From Mactromeris polynyma (taxonomy: Eukaryota; Mollusca; Bivalvia; Venerida; Mactridae), in the NCBI GenBank assembly GCA_032209605.1, contig JASFXZ010000005.1, positions 26,214,905 to 26,278,904 on the forward strand: a stretch of 64,000 bases of DNA. The letters are read 5' to 3'. The notes under the pieces were generated by a model. The model made no database searches and was not told the DNA's origin. It was given only the letters and a program-made list of their open reading frames with translations. Both the position numbers and the translations under genes were made by a program. This document shows, piece after piece, positions 35,801 to 47,636 of this stretch. Numbering within the stretch: position 1 is the first letter of the stretch; every line of letters starts with the position of its first letter.

Positions 35801-38800
35801 ACTATACACATGATGGCTATGTTCCTTGTATGCCTGCTGTAGAAAGAGGTGTATTACAGGCAAGAGATGCTTTAAAGAAGATGGGCCACACTGTATGTAT
35901 GATGTTTAAGTTTTGTTCTATAGTGTGAATTACTTGGAGAAGTAAATTAAGAGTTTTAATTTATTCACTATACATCTGTTTGACACAATTCATACAACAT
36001 ACATGGATCTCTATAGATGACTGCTGTCTATGTCTCTAACCAGTGGTCACGCCTTCATTCAGAGATTTTGAAGACCTAAGAAGAATCACACCCAAGTTGG
36101 AATTTTATTCAACAACCTTTGGATGAGGGGTCCTTTACTCTGTCCCTAGGCCTCCTTGCCTTTAGTCTTTTACAGATGTCAGCTATGAAAAAACAAAGGG
36201 TTATTACCATTGCTTGAACGTCGTCTGCACCCATAAAAATGTTCAATATTGCGTTCAGTTCAATTTCGGAAAATGTTAGGTTGCAATGATAAGTTGCCTG
36301 CAGACAAGTGTCTGCTTGTCTGCATCCTCATGCTGTGCTCTTGTTAGTCATTAACCAGGTTATAATCTGGTCATTACAATGATATGACAATAAACCAAAC
36401 TATTTTCATTGCTTCTTTACCTGAAATGAGCTATAAAAGTTTTGTCCTGCACACTAAATATTGTTTTTACAGATGGTGCCATTTGAAGTACCTGATGTAG
36501 AACGAATGTTTGCTGTTCTGTTTTGCAAGTGTTGCTTTGGCGACGGAGGTGAACTGTTCCGAGAAATGTTGTACGTATGAAACTATTCTGTTATATTATC
36601 AAGTTGATTTATCCTTATGGTTTTGTTCCACCATTTTTTCGGTCATTTAGATTGGAGAATCCATAATGATAAATCATAGTTGGTATTTTATAGTTTATTG
36701 TTTATCAATAATTAACTACTTATGTAGTTTCTTATTGAGGGACGAGATTCTGAGCGCTATCAACTGGCTTTCTGTTTGTGATGTTTGTATCTCATTAAAA
36801 AATCAATTAATTCTGTGGGTATAATGAATGAAAGTAGCACTAAAATTTGTTATGATTAGTTTTTGAATCATTCTCCTATTTGGCTATTGGTTTATATTCC
36901 ATCTATTTCAGGAGTGGAGATATGATTGATTCATCATTAAAACTTATCATGATGTTGTACAAGTGTCCTAACTTCATACAGACAGCTGTATCATACCTTG
37001 CTAATTGGATTGCAAAGGTTTGTGCTATTGTATTGTGGAATTATCTTCCATACCAAAAAATGTATGGACTGTATCATTGCATGTCTTGTTTTAAAACTGC
37101 CCTGAAAAATATGCTGTTAAACATTCAAATAACAATATTACCATCAGCTTTAAACGATTATATACCAGAGTAAGTTGTAGAGTAAGTTGTTTACTTATAT
37201 AACATCCAATTCTGACAAACACATGTTTCAGATATGCATATTATGACTGTCAATACAATTTTATGTTTGTGTCTAATAGTCAAGAGAAGTTCTGTGCATT
37301 TTCAAGTTAATGTAATAGAATGTATTGTCCGCAATCGTAACAGATAGTTGAACAAATATTTAGTGCTGAATGAGGAACAGACTACAAGATACACACTGAG
37401 CTTATGGTCGGTGGTTGATAATATTGACCGGAGCTAGAATTAGCTGAAATAATAATTTGGGATTTTTGATATCTAAAAGATGGGGACTTTTGAGTAAACT
37501 CCTTGCTCTAGGAGTGGGATTTAGATACTATTTTTTGCTGTTCATCTAAATGCACTAGTATTGGTGCCCCCCAGCTGTGGGAAACCATCGATAGTACTAT
37601 GCTTAATTACTGCCTACAATGACATGTTTAAATGGCAGAGATAATTTTGTTCATCATATTTAATAACTATAAAATCTGATAAAATGCTTTTTAAATCTTG
37701 TAACCCTCTGGAATGCAAACCATACTTAAGTGATATTTGAATTATATATGTATCGTCTTCTTTATATATATTTTCTTCATATTCAGGAGAAAGTTCCAGG
37801 TGTACAGATAAGATCTATGCAAGGTGTGAGGTAACTGATGCTTATTCATATATAGTGTTTTATATTTCCCATCTGTAACATGGTTGGCATAAAGAAATAC
37901 ATTCCATCTTTCTGTATGGCACGCTTACCTTTTAATTTTAATGAAACTCTACAATATTTGTTATACAAGTATAGATATATTTGTATGAATTTAAAATGAC
38001 CAATTAGTACAATGCATTATATACATTGTATGATCTAAAATGAATATTGTTTTTGTTTGCTTTTTCAGATCTGTACGAGATTGGTGGAAACTGGCATTTG
38101 ATTTGGACAAATATAAGGCAGATTTTATTCAAAAATGGCAAAAGGATGGACTAGATGCTATTATCTGTCCCACAATGCCGTATGTTGCCCCACCCACGGG
38201 AACTGTCAAGTATTTATTAGGTATGGTTGTGTTACATACAATCAAAATGATGCTTAAAAACCACCTCCATATCCTTTATACACTGGGTTGATCTCTACAG
38301 TGAATACCTATAATGTTGTAAAATGTGCATGATTCATCTCTCATCAAAACCGGGTCGATCTTAACATCAAGTGTCTATAACATGCGCATGTAGCAGTTTT
38401 TAAAGTGGATTCCTACAACGTTCTCAAATGGCCCTTTTGTGCTTTTTTCTAACCTGCAGTGAAATGTTTACACTTCATTATCCTATTTTTATAAAAAAAT
38501 GCGATTTTATACATTGCGGTGCTAAACACGACAAAACACTGCTTTTAAAAAACGTGATACGTTAAAATACGCTAGAGAACTTCCCATTAGGAATGATAAA
38601 AACGTGAAAATGTGTTCATTAACATTTAAGTTTCATCCACTCATTCTGATTTACATATGCAATTAAACGTTATAGGTTGCTTAAATCATCAATTCCAAAA
38701 TGCCTGGAGCTTTACAATCTGTAATAATAGAGATATTTTGTCAATGGTTGGAAGATCTCATTTTAAAGTATAGAGTTACCATCAGATACTTTCTCTTTAT

Positions 38801-39865
38801 TACAGGGGGTGTTACATACACTACACTTTACAATGTGTTGAATTTTCCTGCTGGTTGTGTTCCTGTTACCAAGGTAACGGCTAACGATGAAACAAACATG
38901 TCAAACTACCCGTCAAACACTGGAACTGAAAAATTCGTTAAGAAGGTATTATTTTTTTACTTTGTTGGATCTACAGTTTTAACGCTTGAAGTTGGTCTGC
39001 AAGCTCAAACCTCATGTTTGTGTTTAATCATACGGTATATGGTATGTAACATCATTAATCTGTTTGTTTGTAATACGAGCATGTTCCAGACATATGTAGT
39101 AAAACCTCACTTAAAGACCACTTCAATAATAGGACCGTCTCAAAATTAAGAAAACAATTTCTAGTCCATTTTCACTGTTTTCTTTTCTTTTTGCAAGCTC
39201 AGTGTTAAGACCACCTCCATAAGAGGACCATTTTTTGAAGAGTTCTAAGGGTGGTCAAATTATTGAGGGTTTACTATATACTTGACAGAAAGATTAGATA
39301 TGAGCTTGAGACCATTTTAAATTTAGATAATCTCACATCCAGATGTTGTGATCATACTGTAACAGGGTTTTCCCTAAGATTTTTCAGCTAGGGGTCCTTG
39401 GACCCTTGTTTTTGACAAATTGGGCGTCAGTAGTAAACTTCTAGGGTACCAGATATGCAGTTTATACTTGAAAAAGGTCTATTTTAGGGAACCAGGGATG
39501 CACAGTGAGTGGAAAATGGGAATCCAAACAAAGAAACGGGAGTCAGGGACTCAAGATTTCTGGGTCAAGGAAATCCCTGCTATAAATGTTTACATCAGTT
39601 ATACTCCTTATAATATGTCTATTAATACTGAGACAGTTTTCAGTATATCACTTACTTGTGATTTATCTTACTTGCAAGTTTCCTGTTTTATAGTTTTGGT
39701 ATTGAATGATAAATTCACTGTTATTTGAATACTTTTTTTATTATTTTCCAGTATTTCAGTTCAGACACTGTTGATTTACCTGTGGGTGTTCAGTGTGTGG
39801 GGTTACCATATCAGGAGGAACAGGTCCTACGTGTGATGAAAGATCTAGAAAATGGACTTAAGTGA
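29887..39865 (+). CDS. FAAH: Fatty-acid amide hydrolase 1 (FAAH), 14 clear exons plus one proposed
   Basis: Exons: 29887-30072, 31224-31340, 31858-31914, 32524-32622, 33017-33150, 33392-33598, [34547-34587 proposed], 34978-35102, 35767-35892, 36473-36570, 36912-37017, 37787-37830, 38069-38220, 38806-38945, 39752-39865. FAAH is a membrane-bound serine hydrolase of the amidase-signature family that breaks down anandamide and related fatty-acid amides. Residues 10-30 form an N-terminal membrane helix ([20 protein letters not shown]). The catalytic triad is intact: Lys147 in PISIKEN, Ser222 in PGGSSGGEG, Ser246 in [12 protein letters not shown]; the 24-residue Ser-Ser spacing matches human Ser217/Ser241. 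Later conserved parts are [42 protein letters not shown] and [17 protein letters not shown]. Exons 6 and 34978 do not join in phase, so a small exon is needed between them. With the 41-nt candidate the protein is 581 residues, against 579 in human. Confidence 0.93.
30330..30566. mobile_element. 237-bp MITE with CAGGGGCGTAGC ends
   Basis: Left end CAGGGGCGTAGCTAGG and right end GCTACGCGCCTG are inverted repeats. Both flanks carry GCTAT (30325-30329, 30567-30571), a 5-bp target duplication. The interior has TGTGTACGCAG near the left and TGTGTACGCAGCTGCGTAC near the right, and a CCGGGGGTACTCCCCCGG palindrome. No coding capacity. FAAH intron 1. Superfamily not assigned. Confidence 0.75.
31990..32187 (-). 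mobile_element. tRNA-derived SINE, minus strand
   Basis: On the minus strand ACTGGTGGTCAAGAGCAAGA is an A box and TAGTTCGAATTCTGC a B box at tRNA spacing. They are followed by about 120 bases of non-tRNA body. FAAH intron 3. Confidence 0.55.
33277..33362 (+). repeat. 20-bp tandem repeat before FAAH exon 6
   Basis: Four to five copies of TTCTGTTCTTTTGTCTAATT, pyrimidine-rich, ending 30 bases before the exon 6 acceptor (33391). One unit has CTAG in place of CTAA. Confidence 0.85.
33892..34040. mobile_element. MITE, 'GACTTGTCTYAGAA' family, copy 2
   Basis: Left end GACCTGAGG...ACTGAGTTTGGAGA and right end TCTGTTTTATAACCTCAGACC are inverted repeats. Interior CCATTGGTCAAT and CAACCAATCAGATG match the copy at 6916-7069. 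FAAH intron 6. Confidence 0.7.
34176..34333. mobile_element. Pogo/Tigger-like MITE, copy C
   Basis: Starts TAAACCTCAATGAAACACC, contains AAAGACCACCTCATTCATTA and GGTGGTCATGTTATTG, ends GAGGTTTCACTG followed by TA. Same family as 12340 and 59662. FAAH intron 6, about 210 bases before the proposed small exon. Confidence 0.65.
34547..34587 (+). CDS. FAAH: Candidate small FAAH exon (41 or 47 nt)
   Basis: Without an extra exon, joining 33598 to 34978 shifts the frame and hits a stop after a few codons. The missing exon must have length 3n+2. TTTACAG ends at 34546, and donors GTCTAA (after 34587) or GTACTA (after 34593) both give 3n+2 lengths and no stop. The 41-nt form makes the segment between RLS and GP exactly as long as in the human enzyme. 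However, the encoded residues ([13 protein letters not shown]) lack the GC..GQ pattern expected here, so another exon may have been missed. Confidence 0.35.
39097..39277. mobile_element. Pogo/Tigger-like MITE, copy B
   Basis: AGTAAAACCTCACTTAAAGACC at the left and GGTCAAATTATTGAGGGTTTACTA at the right are inverted repeats. The interior AGACCACCTCCATAAGAGGACC is the family's repeated block in inverse orientation. FAAH last intron. Confidence 0.65.
39362..39583. mobile_element. Short element with CAGGGWTTTCCC ends
   Basis: CAGGGTTTTCCCTAAGA at the left and TCAAGGAAATCCCTG at the right are imperfect inverted repeats about 220 bp apart. The interior has no useful reading frame. No clear target duplication. 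FAAH last intron. Confidence 0.5.
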
Positions 39866-40001
39866 AACAGTTAGTTGTGTAATGAATGAAATTTCTTCTA
39901 GGATTTTTTTTGTTTTTCTGACATGTTTTTGGTAATGGACATCTGTATAGTGGTCATAGAACACATATTATAAGTATTCTCATTATACTCACAACGGTAT
40001 T

Positions 40002-40134
40002 TGCCTGTGGACATGTTTGAATGCTCATGGTTTCTGTCTCGAGGTATTTGTTTGTGCCAATGGATTATTGCCTGTGGACATGTTTTAATGCTCATGGTTT
40101 CTTACTCGAGGTATTTGTTTGTGCCAATGGATTA
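40002..40134 (+). repeat. 67-bp direct duplication
   Basis: TGCCTGTGGACATGTTT, ATGCTCATGGTTTCT and CTCGAGGTATTTGTTTGTGCC occur twice in tandem with only three or four differences, so the duplication is recent. Probably in the FAAH 3' UTR. Confidence 0.85.
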
Positions 40135-40883
40135 CACATATGTATACGTTTTCGGAAATGTTGTCTTTTTTTTTACATATCTACTTTTTTGCGACCTACC
40201 TTTAATACATAACATGTCAATTTTTAAATGAATGTTTCCTGAAGGTTGTTGTATGCTAAGTTGTGATATGCTATAAGTATTTCAAAAACCTGTGGTTCAT
40301 TATCAGTTTGTTAAATTCATCCGTTCATGAAATCCATTTTTGAGATGCCATTTTACATCCATTATCAAAATCTGTATTTTTTATATTGTTTTTAGATTGT
40401 ACTACCATAACTGTTTCCAGAAGTCCATATTTGGTAATACATATTCAATTCCTGCAATGTACAGTTTTTTTCCAAAAGGGGATTTTTGTCTACGCCCGTC
40501 TTTGAGTGCTTGCAGTTTTGTGTGTTTTCAAAATTAGTTTTTAGAGTCTGCAATTCAAATAAGAAACGATTTTAGTGCTTTCAATTTGATACTCAGAATT
40601 TTTTTGTACTACATTTGTACTACACTTAGAGCCATTTCTAACACGACACTTATATAATTCGGTATAACTTGATAATTTGTGAGCGGATTTCGTTCAAATT
40701 TGGAATATAATTATTCAACACATCATACATACTTCTTAGAAATTTAATTGCAATTGATCAACAAAAACATATCACACTTAATAAAAACATCACTGTAAAA
40801 TCAGAATTCACAAAATGACATAACGCGAAATCCCAACAATGTGAAAAGTCACCGAATCACAATAAACTCCGTACACCGAGTAA

Positions 40884-41229
40884 CTAATACCTCGTGTGTC
40901 CCCCCATGGCTCTTACGACGTGCACACACCTTTGTCTCTTCGCCAGTACGTAGTTTCGGAAGAAACCTTGGGGAATATTCATCCATTCCTGCACAAGTGC
41001 TTGTTCCAGTTCACAGAGATTGTGAGGGGTTGCCGGTCGCCTCGTCCGTTTAGCTCATCTCACACATGAGATCTGGCGATTTGGATATGTTTACACTTTT
41101 TGTAGTGATTTAAAGAGAAACAGGTTGATACTGCATATTTTGCAATTAAAACTATTGCTATATAAATACCATACATTTACATAAGTATCCGAGTTATTGG
41201 CCGGCCTGCAACACGCCAATTGCGCGACC
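40884..41229 (-). pseudogene. Tc1/mariner transposase relic
   Basis: On the minus strand, 41229-41200 reads GRAIGVLQAG, the N-terminal helix-turn-helix start typical of Tc1-like transposases. 41030-40884 reads LCELEQALVQEWMNIPQ...RAMGGHTRY and a stop, the typical C-terminus. Between them the DDE catalytic core is missing, apart from a SPDL-like remnant near 41075 in another frame. An in-frame TGA lies just upstream of the C-terminal block. The copy is dead: internally deleted and interrupted. Confidence 0.8.
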
Positions 41230-42628
41230 GCTATATTGATTATTCATTTGAACCATAACTGATTTTAAAAGCAAAATTCTGTTTCATACATGTCCCACGC
41301 GCAACGTCACAGTTGAATGATTTAATCATTTTTACACAGCTTATGTTACCAAACAACAAAATATATAATTTGAAATAAATATCTTTAACCATATTCGAGA
41401 AAATCGAATTTGAAAAATGTCAGGTTAGAAGTGGCTCCAAGTGTATATGTTATTGATATTATAGATGTCATTTCTTCAGTGAAATTGTATTGTTTCTTGA
41501 ATATTTATTTTTGCCAGAAGGGAAGCACATAGCAAAGACTGTGTCCATCAGTACGTTGATTTGTTTAATAGTATGTCCATTACTCAGCTATAGCTTTTAA
41601 AAAGAATGACACAATTTGAATGAAACTTTCACAAATGTTAAACAACTGTTACACATGATAAGAAGGTGCTGTGAGGATGATTCGAGGGTCACACAGATGT
41701 ACTTGTTCAATTGTAATATTTGATTATTGGAGTTTTGCAAATATGTGCCTTATATTTCAAAATCAGAGTACCATATCACCTAGTCAAAGGAACTGTTGTG
41801 TAAATCCATATTGCATGTCTGCTCCTTAACAAACGGGTATAGAGGAACTGTGTGGTGAAATCCTATCCATTACTGGGTATACAATGTTTCCCAGATGAGG
41901 ACCTAACATATCGAGGTTTGAAGTATAGTTAAGATTATCCTTTTATGTGTAAATATGTGACAAATATCCAGGGTCTTCCATATGTATCTACCTAGTCTCT
42001 AAGATCTCTAACATCATGGCAAGTACATGTATTACAAAGGCACATTTTACAACCTCATTTATGTATACATTTGTTACCATGCTTTAGAAACGTGACTGAA
42101 TGGTTTATTGAACAGTCTTCGGTTGTATTAACTTCATTATGACAAAAACAATTTATTTATGATTGTTTAATTAATTATTGTTATGTAGTGTACACTTTTA
42201 TATCATAGTAGTGCTGCGTTTTAATTTTTAAACTCGTGCTTTGTATATCTCATACTCTTTTTGCATTAAGATGTTACCAAGTCGGTACATAATTTGCTGG
42301 CAGTCTCATTCTTGTTTTATTTCACACGCTTCTCTCCAAGAACTGGCGCTCCCTCACTAAATTGAGACCACACTTTGTGGGATCATCACTTCCAGCGAGA
42401 CGAATTAAGGACTATATAGGGGCTTGTGCTTTCATTCAAACAGTTGTCAAAATAAAATAAAGAATTTGCTTCATATTCCACGCAACAATAGATGACATTG
42501 ACAGTTAGTATTTTGTCCAAGAACTATAATTCTATTCTGCTTTACTTGTGATGAAGATAACAATTATTGAAAAGTTAATCACTTGCAACAATATTTTTAA
42601 CACTGGAGATGATACTTTGTCTTTAGGT

Positions 42629-42745
42629 TGGCAGATCTTAATGAAATTTGGCAGGTCTGTATAAAAGTGAGCAGATCTGTATGAAAGTGGGCGGACCTCT
42701 CTGAGAGGGTTGGTCACTATGAAAGTAGGCAGATCTGTGCAGAAC
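42629..42745 (+). repeat. Imperfect tandem repeat, about 22 bp
   Basis: Four or five diverged copies of GGCAGATCTGTATGAAAGT with variants AGCAGATCTG and GGCGGACCTC. Confidence 0.7.
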
Positions 42746-44604
42746 CTAGTGTCAAATTATTGTGGCCATTACAACAGTTACGTTTCCCTTTTTCTACTGA
42801 ATAGGATAATCTCATAATATGTTGCAATATAATTTCATGATGTTGCTTAGAAAGAACTTCAGTTTTACAACACTCGACCTTTCATCTTAACAATCATCGT
42901 CACATCTCCGACTGGAATACATTCTTTTATTTTGCTGGTTTGTCCATCAGTATTATCCCCAATTGTGCAATCTTAGCAAGTGCCATAATTAAATGTTAAG
43001 AATCACCAGTGATCTTGTTTATTTATTTTCAACCCGCTGTGTTAATTTTATCCCATCACTATATACCAAATTTGGTCTCCCAGTAATTTGATTTATAGCG
43101 ATGTTATTATAGTATTAAATCAAACTTTAACTAAAGTACTAGTAATGTTTAACTGATACAGCATTGCACAAGAGTGTATTTTGTTTAGAAAAAAACAGTG
43201 ATTTACAATTACAGTAATAGTCCCCAAGTAGCAAGGCTCAAAACCAACTTATTAATGTAATTTAGTAGGTTGTATTCTTAACGAAGCCTGTTCAAGGGAG
43301 ATAACTCTACCTTCAGCAAGGTTAAGCCACCAATTTCACAATCCCATTATTAGGCATGAATGCTGGTACATAAGCCTGGAAGGTGATGCCAAGAGTGATT
43401 AAGTTGTAAATTTGACTCACAATCGATGTAACATATTAGTTTAAACTCTAGGGGAGATGAATGTAGATCATGACAGAAATATGTTGTGCATTTTGCACCC
43501 GCTCCAGATGGAGAGTGACACTTGGATTTATCCTCGTTTGTCTGACTTGCGTTTGTGCCGCTTATAGCTCAAAAAAAATATTGTATTGTAATTATTAAGT
43601 AAGAACAGAGTTATGCCCCTTGACTGAGTAAACTGGGGGCACCTGTGTCCTATCGACACATTTCTGGTAATTTACTACTAAGGGTAGCAGCATATAAAGA
43701 ACACTTGTGTTTTTGACTGCTTTGTCATGAAACTTGTAAGGTTTAAAATAACAACAGCCACATTTCTAGTAAGAAATATTTACTACAAATGTCAAAGTGG
43801 TTATCAAAAACACAATAATATATGCATAGTACAAGAATAGATAGTTAGAAATAATGTCAGCTGCAGAGATTTGATTTCTATTCACAAACATCCATCACAA
43901 TATTGCACAACCATATCACAGATACAATTTCCAACATTGCACCAGAAAAACTCATTAAGAGCTAAAATAATATAAGCAAGTCGATCTGTTTTATGCTACA
44001 CACTAGAAAAGATACCCTTACTTCATTTGGGTTAACTTGTTCACAAGTGTTTTCAAGCTTCAGATAGGCAAAATAAGTTAAAAGTACAGCAGTTTTGTAA
44101 AGCAGACATTAATATTGTACGTATTCTGTCTTCACAGTAATCAGGGCTAGTAACTTAATTTTGGGATAGCAGAAAGTACTGAGTGCTTGCCCAAATGGGC
44201 AAGTGCTTTATTTTAGTGAATATACTTCTCTAAAAAATTGAGAAAAAATAAAATCTACCAATGATTTTAACAAATTGTATAGACTCATAATTATGTTTTT
44301 TATAAACTAGAGTTATGTAAGTTCAGGCAATATAAGAATAATTATGGGCTAGTGGTTTGACTTGGAAATTTGCCTAAAACGCCTAGTGCTCTGAAAAATT
44401 AAGGCAAAGCCTGCATAATATCTTTAATTGCTAAAACTCATAACTTCACAACATGATCCCATATAAATATAACCCAGTAATTGTCCATTTGTAAATTGTC
44501 TGTAAGGCATCTTAGATTTGATACACAGTTACTGTAATAAAAAGGCAGTTCTAATTAACAGCTCTTAAAAATTTACCAGAAAATAACCCGCAGTCTTTCA
44601 AGAA

Positions 44605-44697
44605 CATAGGGCTTTGATGCATAGTCCATTCTACAACAGAGGGCGTTGATGCATAGTCCATTCTACAACAGAGGGCGTTGATGCATAGTCCATTCTA
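44605..44697 (+). repeat. 33-bp tandem triplicate in DUSP19 3' flank
   Basis: Three near-identical copies of GATGCATAGTCCATTCTACA plus ACAGAGGGCGTT, ending about 20 bases beyond the DUSP19 stop codon (44720). So it lies in the 3' UTR of that gene on the minus strand. Confidence 0.85.
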
Positions 44698-44719
44698 CAG
44701 TCACTAAAAGTTTCACGTT

Positions 44720-46803
44720 TCATTTTTTATCTCCAGATAAATTAAGCATCTTTTCGTACTCAAACAACTGGGTCTTAAACCCAACATTAGGACAAATAAC
44801 TGGTCGTTTACTTTTAACATATTCAAATACTTCATTAAACGGCTTTCTTTCAGCCTGCATCAAGTATCCAATCATGAAAGTAGCCGCTCGGCTGACCCCT
44901 GCGTTACAATGGATGAATACACAACCAGTTTCCCGACCTTTGTCGATGAACTTAAAAGCCCTCTCAAAATGAGGAAGCACTTGAGTCTCCGGAACATCGT
45001 TCAATTTTATTTTCATATAGGTCACTTGTGTCGGAAAAAAATTCTCGATATATGAGCCTAAATTGAGAATGTGTGTCACGTTGTATTTCTGTAGAATGTC
45101 CCAATCAGCTGCTACATCCTGTGAGCCTGTAAGGTTAAACACAATATGTTGATTAGATAGTAAAGCAAGCATGTACACATGCACAATCACGCAGAAAGAG
45201 GAGCACTAGGACTTGCTCAATAGATGGTAGAAAAAAAATTGTGACGGAATACTGATGCAAACAAAATAATGTTAAGCAAAGGTTAAACAGGGGGCTAAGA
45301 AGGCCCTATATAAATTCAGACACCTGACTTGACACATACCTAGACAATAAATAGCCTAATTCTTGACCTAACTGTCCTTCTTGGCCCATAATCTTACCAG
45401 GCCTAAATCTTACTGCCATATACAAAGTGTGAAAGTTTAAGATAGCTAGAAACTTGCAGATGCTAGACTGTAAACAACTAATAAAAAACAACAGACAGAA
45501 GGTTATTCAATAATCCTGAAAGGTAACCATGAGCACTTTGTGCTCAGATGAAGTGCACAGATGACCATAAAAGGGTTCAATAATAAACTTTAAAGTCTAA
45601 ATGCTAAACAGATCTAATAATGCCACCACAGCTTAATTGATAACAATTGGTATTCTTTGGGATTCAAACCCCTTCCACGACAGATGCAACCTCATTAATG
45701 TTCAGGGACAGTTGCTGGCCGGATTGACGTGCTGGATACTGTTCGTACTGCCATTTATTGTTAAATTAACATTATATCACTTACCCATTAAGAGATTGTC
45801 CTTAACTTCACCCACTTGTAAATCTGCCCGTATGTCGGGTACAAAACCAAATTCATGAGAATTTTGTATAACAGATCTGTAGTTCCCATCGATGTCATGA
45901 CTCTCTAGAAATATTTTACCATCCTCAGTCTTAACATGTGTCTCTGAAATTAAGGATAACAGCTATTCATTAGAATTCAACCTAGTGATACAGTTTTTCA
46001 TAGCAACATTATTAAAACCATCTGGCATATCCATGCAGCATTGAATGTGTAATTTACAACAGAAACAAACACAATGAATGACTAGTAAAGTCTAGCTTCT
46101 GATACTACATGTACATGTATGTATAACAAAATAACTTTAGACATTTGAGTTTTGCAGGGACTTTGTTTTGCAGAACTTTATTTCTCCAAATCGGCCATTT
46201 TTTATATTCTGAATTCAATCATTTTGCTGTTAAGTCTTTAATTTGTACAGCATCATGATGCATACAATTCAGATAAAGTTGGTATATTGATGCAACCTTA
46301 CAAATAGTTTTCACAAACAACCTTACAAATAGTATTCACAAACAACCTAACAAATAGTTTTCACAAACAACCTAACAAATAGTATTCACAAACAACCTAA
46401 CAAATAGTATTCACAAACAACCTTACAAATAGTATTCACCAACAACCTAACAAATAGTATTCACAAACAACCTTACAAATAGTATTCACAAACAACCTTA
46501 CAAATAGTATTCACAAACAACCTAACAAATAGTTTTCACAAACAACCTTACAAATAGTATTCACAAACAACCTAACAAATAGTTTTCACAAACAACCTAA
46601 CGAATAGTATTCACAAACAACCTAACGAATAGTATTCACAATTATTTTGAATTCACTCTCATATAAATTCATGAAATTCAGAAATTATTCAAATGTCACA
46701 TTTAAAAACTACTCTATGAATACATACCCGTTTTATTCAATGATGTTTTGTTGAATGTATGCAACTGAGACAACAAACCCCCTCTTTTACCTTCTCCACT
46801 CAT
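44720..46803 (-). CDS. DUSP19: Dual-specificity phosphatase, DUSP19 type (3 exons)
   Basis: Minus-strand exons in order: 46803-46728, 45943-45785, 45126-44720, all GT-AG and in phase, giving 213 residues (human DUSP19 has 217). The family removes phosphate from Tyr and Thr/Ser and is linked to JNK-pathway scaffolding. The active-site signature is HCNAGVSRA with Cys152 and Arg158; Asp122 in LNDVPET is the expected general acid. Diagnostic DUSP19-like stretches are FGFVPDIRADLQVGEVKDNLLMGSQDVAADWD, KYNVTHILNLG and RPVICPNVGFKTQL. The start MSGEGKRGG is the first ATG after a splice-like acceptor (46812-46814 on the plus strand), so a non-coding leader exon probably lies further upstream. No MAPK-docking domain precedes the phosphatase domain, as usual for this atypical class. 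Confidence 0.92.
45615..45740 (+). mobile_element. Possible tRNA-derived SINE in DUSP19 intron 2
   Basis: GCTTAATTGATAACAATTGG and GGGATTCAAACCCC, about 20 bases apart, resemble a decayed A box and a good B box. They are followed by TTCAGGGACAGTTGCTGG. Short and ambiguous. Confidence 0.35.
46297..46640 (+). repeat. 25-bp minisatellite in DUSP19 intron 1
   Basis: About 13-14 copies of ACAAATAGTATTCACAAACAACC plus TA or TT, with alternating ATT/TTT and CTA/CTT variants and late ACGAATAG units. Lies 90-430 bases downstream (in transcription sense) of exon 1. Confidence 0.93.
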
Positions 46804-47194
46804 GTTGCTTTCTGTGATAAAATATTATGTTTATGTATCAGAATCAATACAGTCACTGCTGCTGAAAAAGAACAGAAGACTCAAATTGAAAGAAATGATA
46901 CAAGAATAGATGTAAATAAATATGAACACTGAGAAAGCTCAAGACAGGATTACTAAAAGTAAATGTTATGCAATATAATTGAAATCAGCTCCTCAAGATG
47001 CTCTGCTACATGCTCGTGTCCCTGAAGCGTAATGGAGTTTCTGATTTTAATCAGATTAATCAAATCTGTTGATATGGTTCGAGCCACACAATGGGTGCAT
47101 TTTCCCCCTCGAATTACTTTTTATATTGGTAGTGGTGTTTGACAGCCCATGGTGGTTAAGTCTCAAATGCCAGGAGAGAAGTGCAGTGGGAAGG

Positions 47195-47275
47195 ATTAGA
47201 TGCCCTGTTTGCTCAGTCAGTAGAGCACCGTACTGGTGTTGGTGGTTCGTGGGTTCGAGTCCCACATCAGGTGCA
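47195..47275 (+). mobile_element. tRNA-like sequence (SINE head or tRNA pseudogene)
   Basis: TTTGCTCAGTCAGTAGAGCA forms a good D arm/A box. GTGGGTTCGAGTCCCAC forms a perfect T arm/B box. The anticodon stem (CCGTA against TGGTG) has two mismatches, and the acceptor stem (GCCCTGT against the 3' CAGGTGC) does not pair properly. It could still be transcribed by RNA polymerase III, but it is unlikely to be a working tRNA. Confidence 0.65.
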
Positions 47276-47628
47276 ACTTTACCCCTTCATTTATTTTATG
47301 TCTTCGAACTGTTTTATTTCTTGCAGTACTATTACATTGACTTATTTTCTTTTTTGCATTATTCTTTTTCTTGCCACTTGTCGAAACGTTAAGGTCAAAC
47401 TGAAGAGTTTCGTTCAATGCACAGGTACTTGAAACAAACTATGTACTATATGGCCTATTTACTATAATAAGTTGAGTATATAATATCCATTAGAACCATC
47501 ATAACACACAATTTCAAATGTATTTTCTACTTTTTCGAACCGTCCGCGACCGGAACAGTATGCGGATGCTGCCAGTACGCGGACACCTCCTTATTTAGCG
47601 TTTAGTGAACAGTTAAAACTTTCTTGAC

Positions 47629-47636
47629 TGACGTCA
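47629..47636. promoter_or_regulatory. CRE palindrome TGACGTCA
   Basis: A perfect cAMP-response/ATF-type site about 830 bases upstream of the DUSP19 start codon, in the likely promoter region. Functional use is inference from the motif and position only. Confidence 0.35.

Larger units (their letters stand above)
39866..44719. other. FAAH 3' UTR, intergenic region, DUSP19 3' flank
   Basis: No cellular gene is recognised. The region holds a 67-bp direct duplication (40002-40134), a Tc1/mariner relic (40884-41229), an imperfect tandem repeat (42629-42745) and a 33-bp triplicate (44605-44697). The remainder is AT-rich sequence in which I see nothing specific. Since FAAH and DUSP19 converge here, both 3' UTRs lie in it. 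Confidence 0.6.

Noticed and set aside
40841..41053. Plus-strand 70-codon ORF
   Set aside because: It is the antisense of the Tc1/mariner transposase relic.
44140..44410. Possible inverted-repeat element (GGGCTAGT...GCCTAGTGCT)
   Set aside because: Words such as GGGCTAGT recur, but no consistent ends or flanking duplication could be defined.
47195..47275. Functional tRNA gene
   Set aside because: Acceptor and anticodon stems do not pair; better explained as SINE head or pseudogene.
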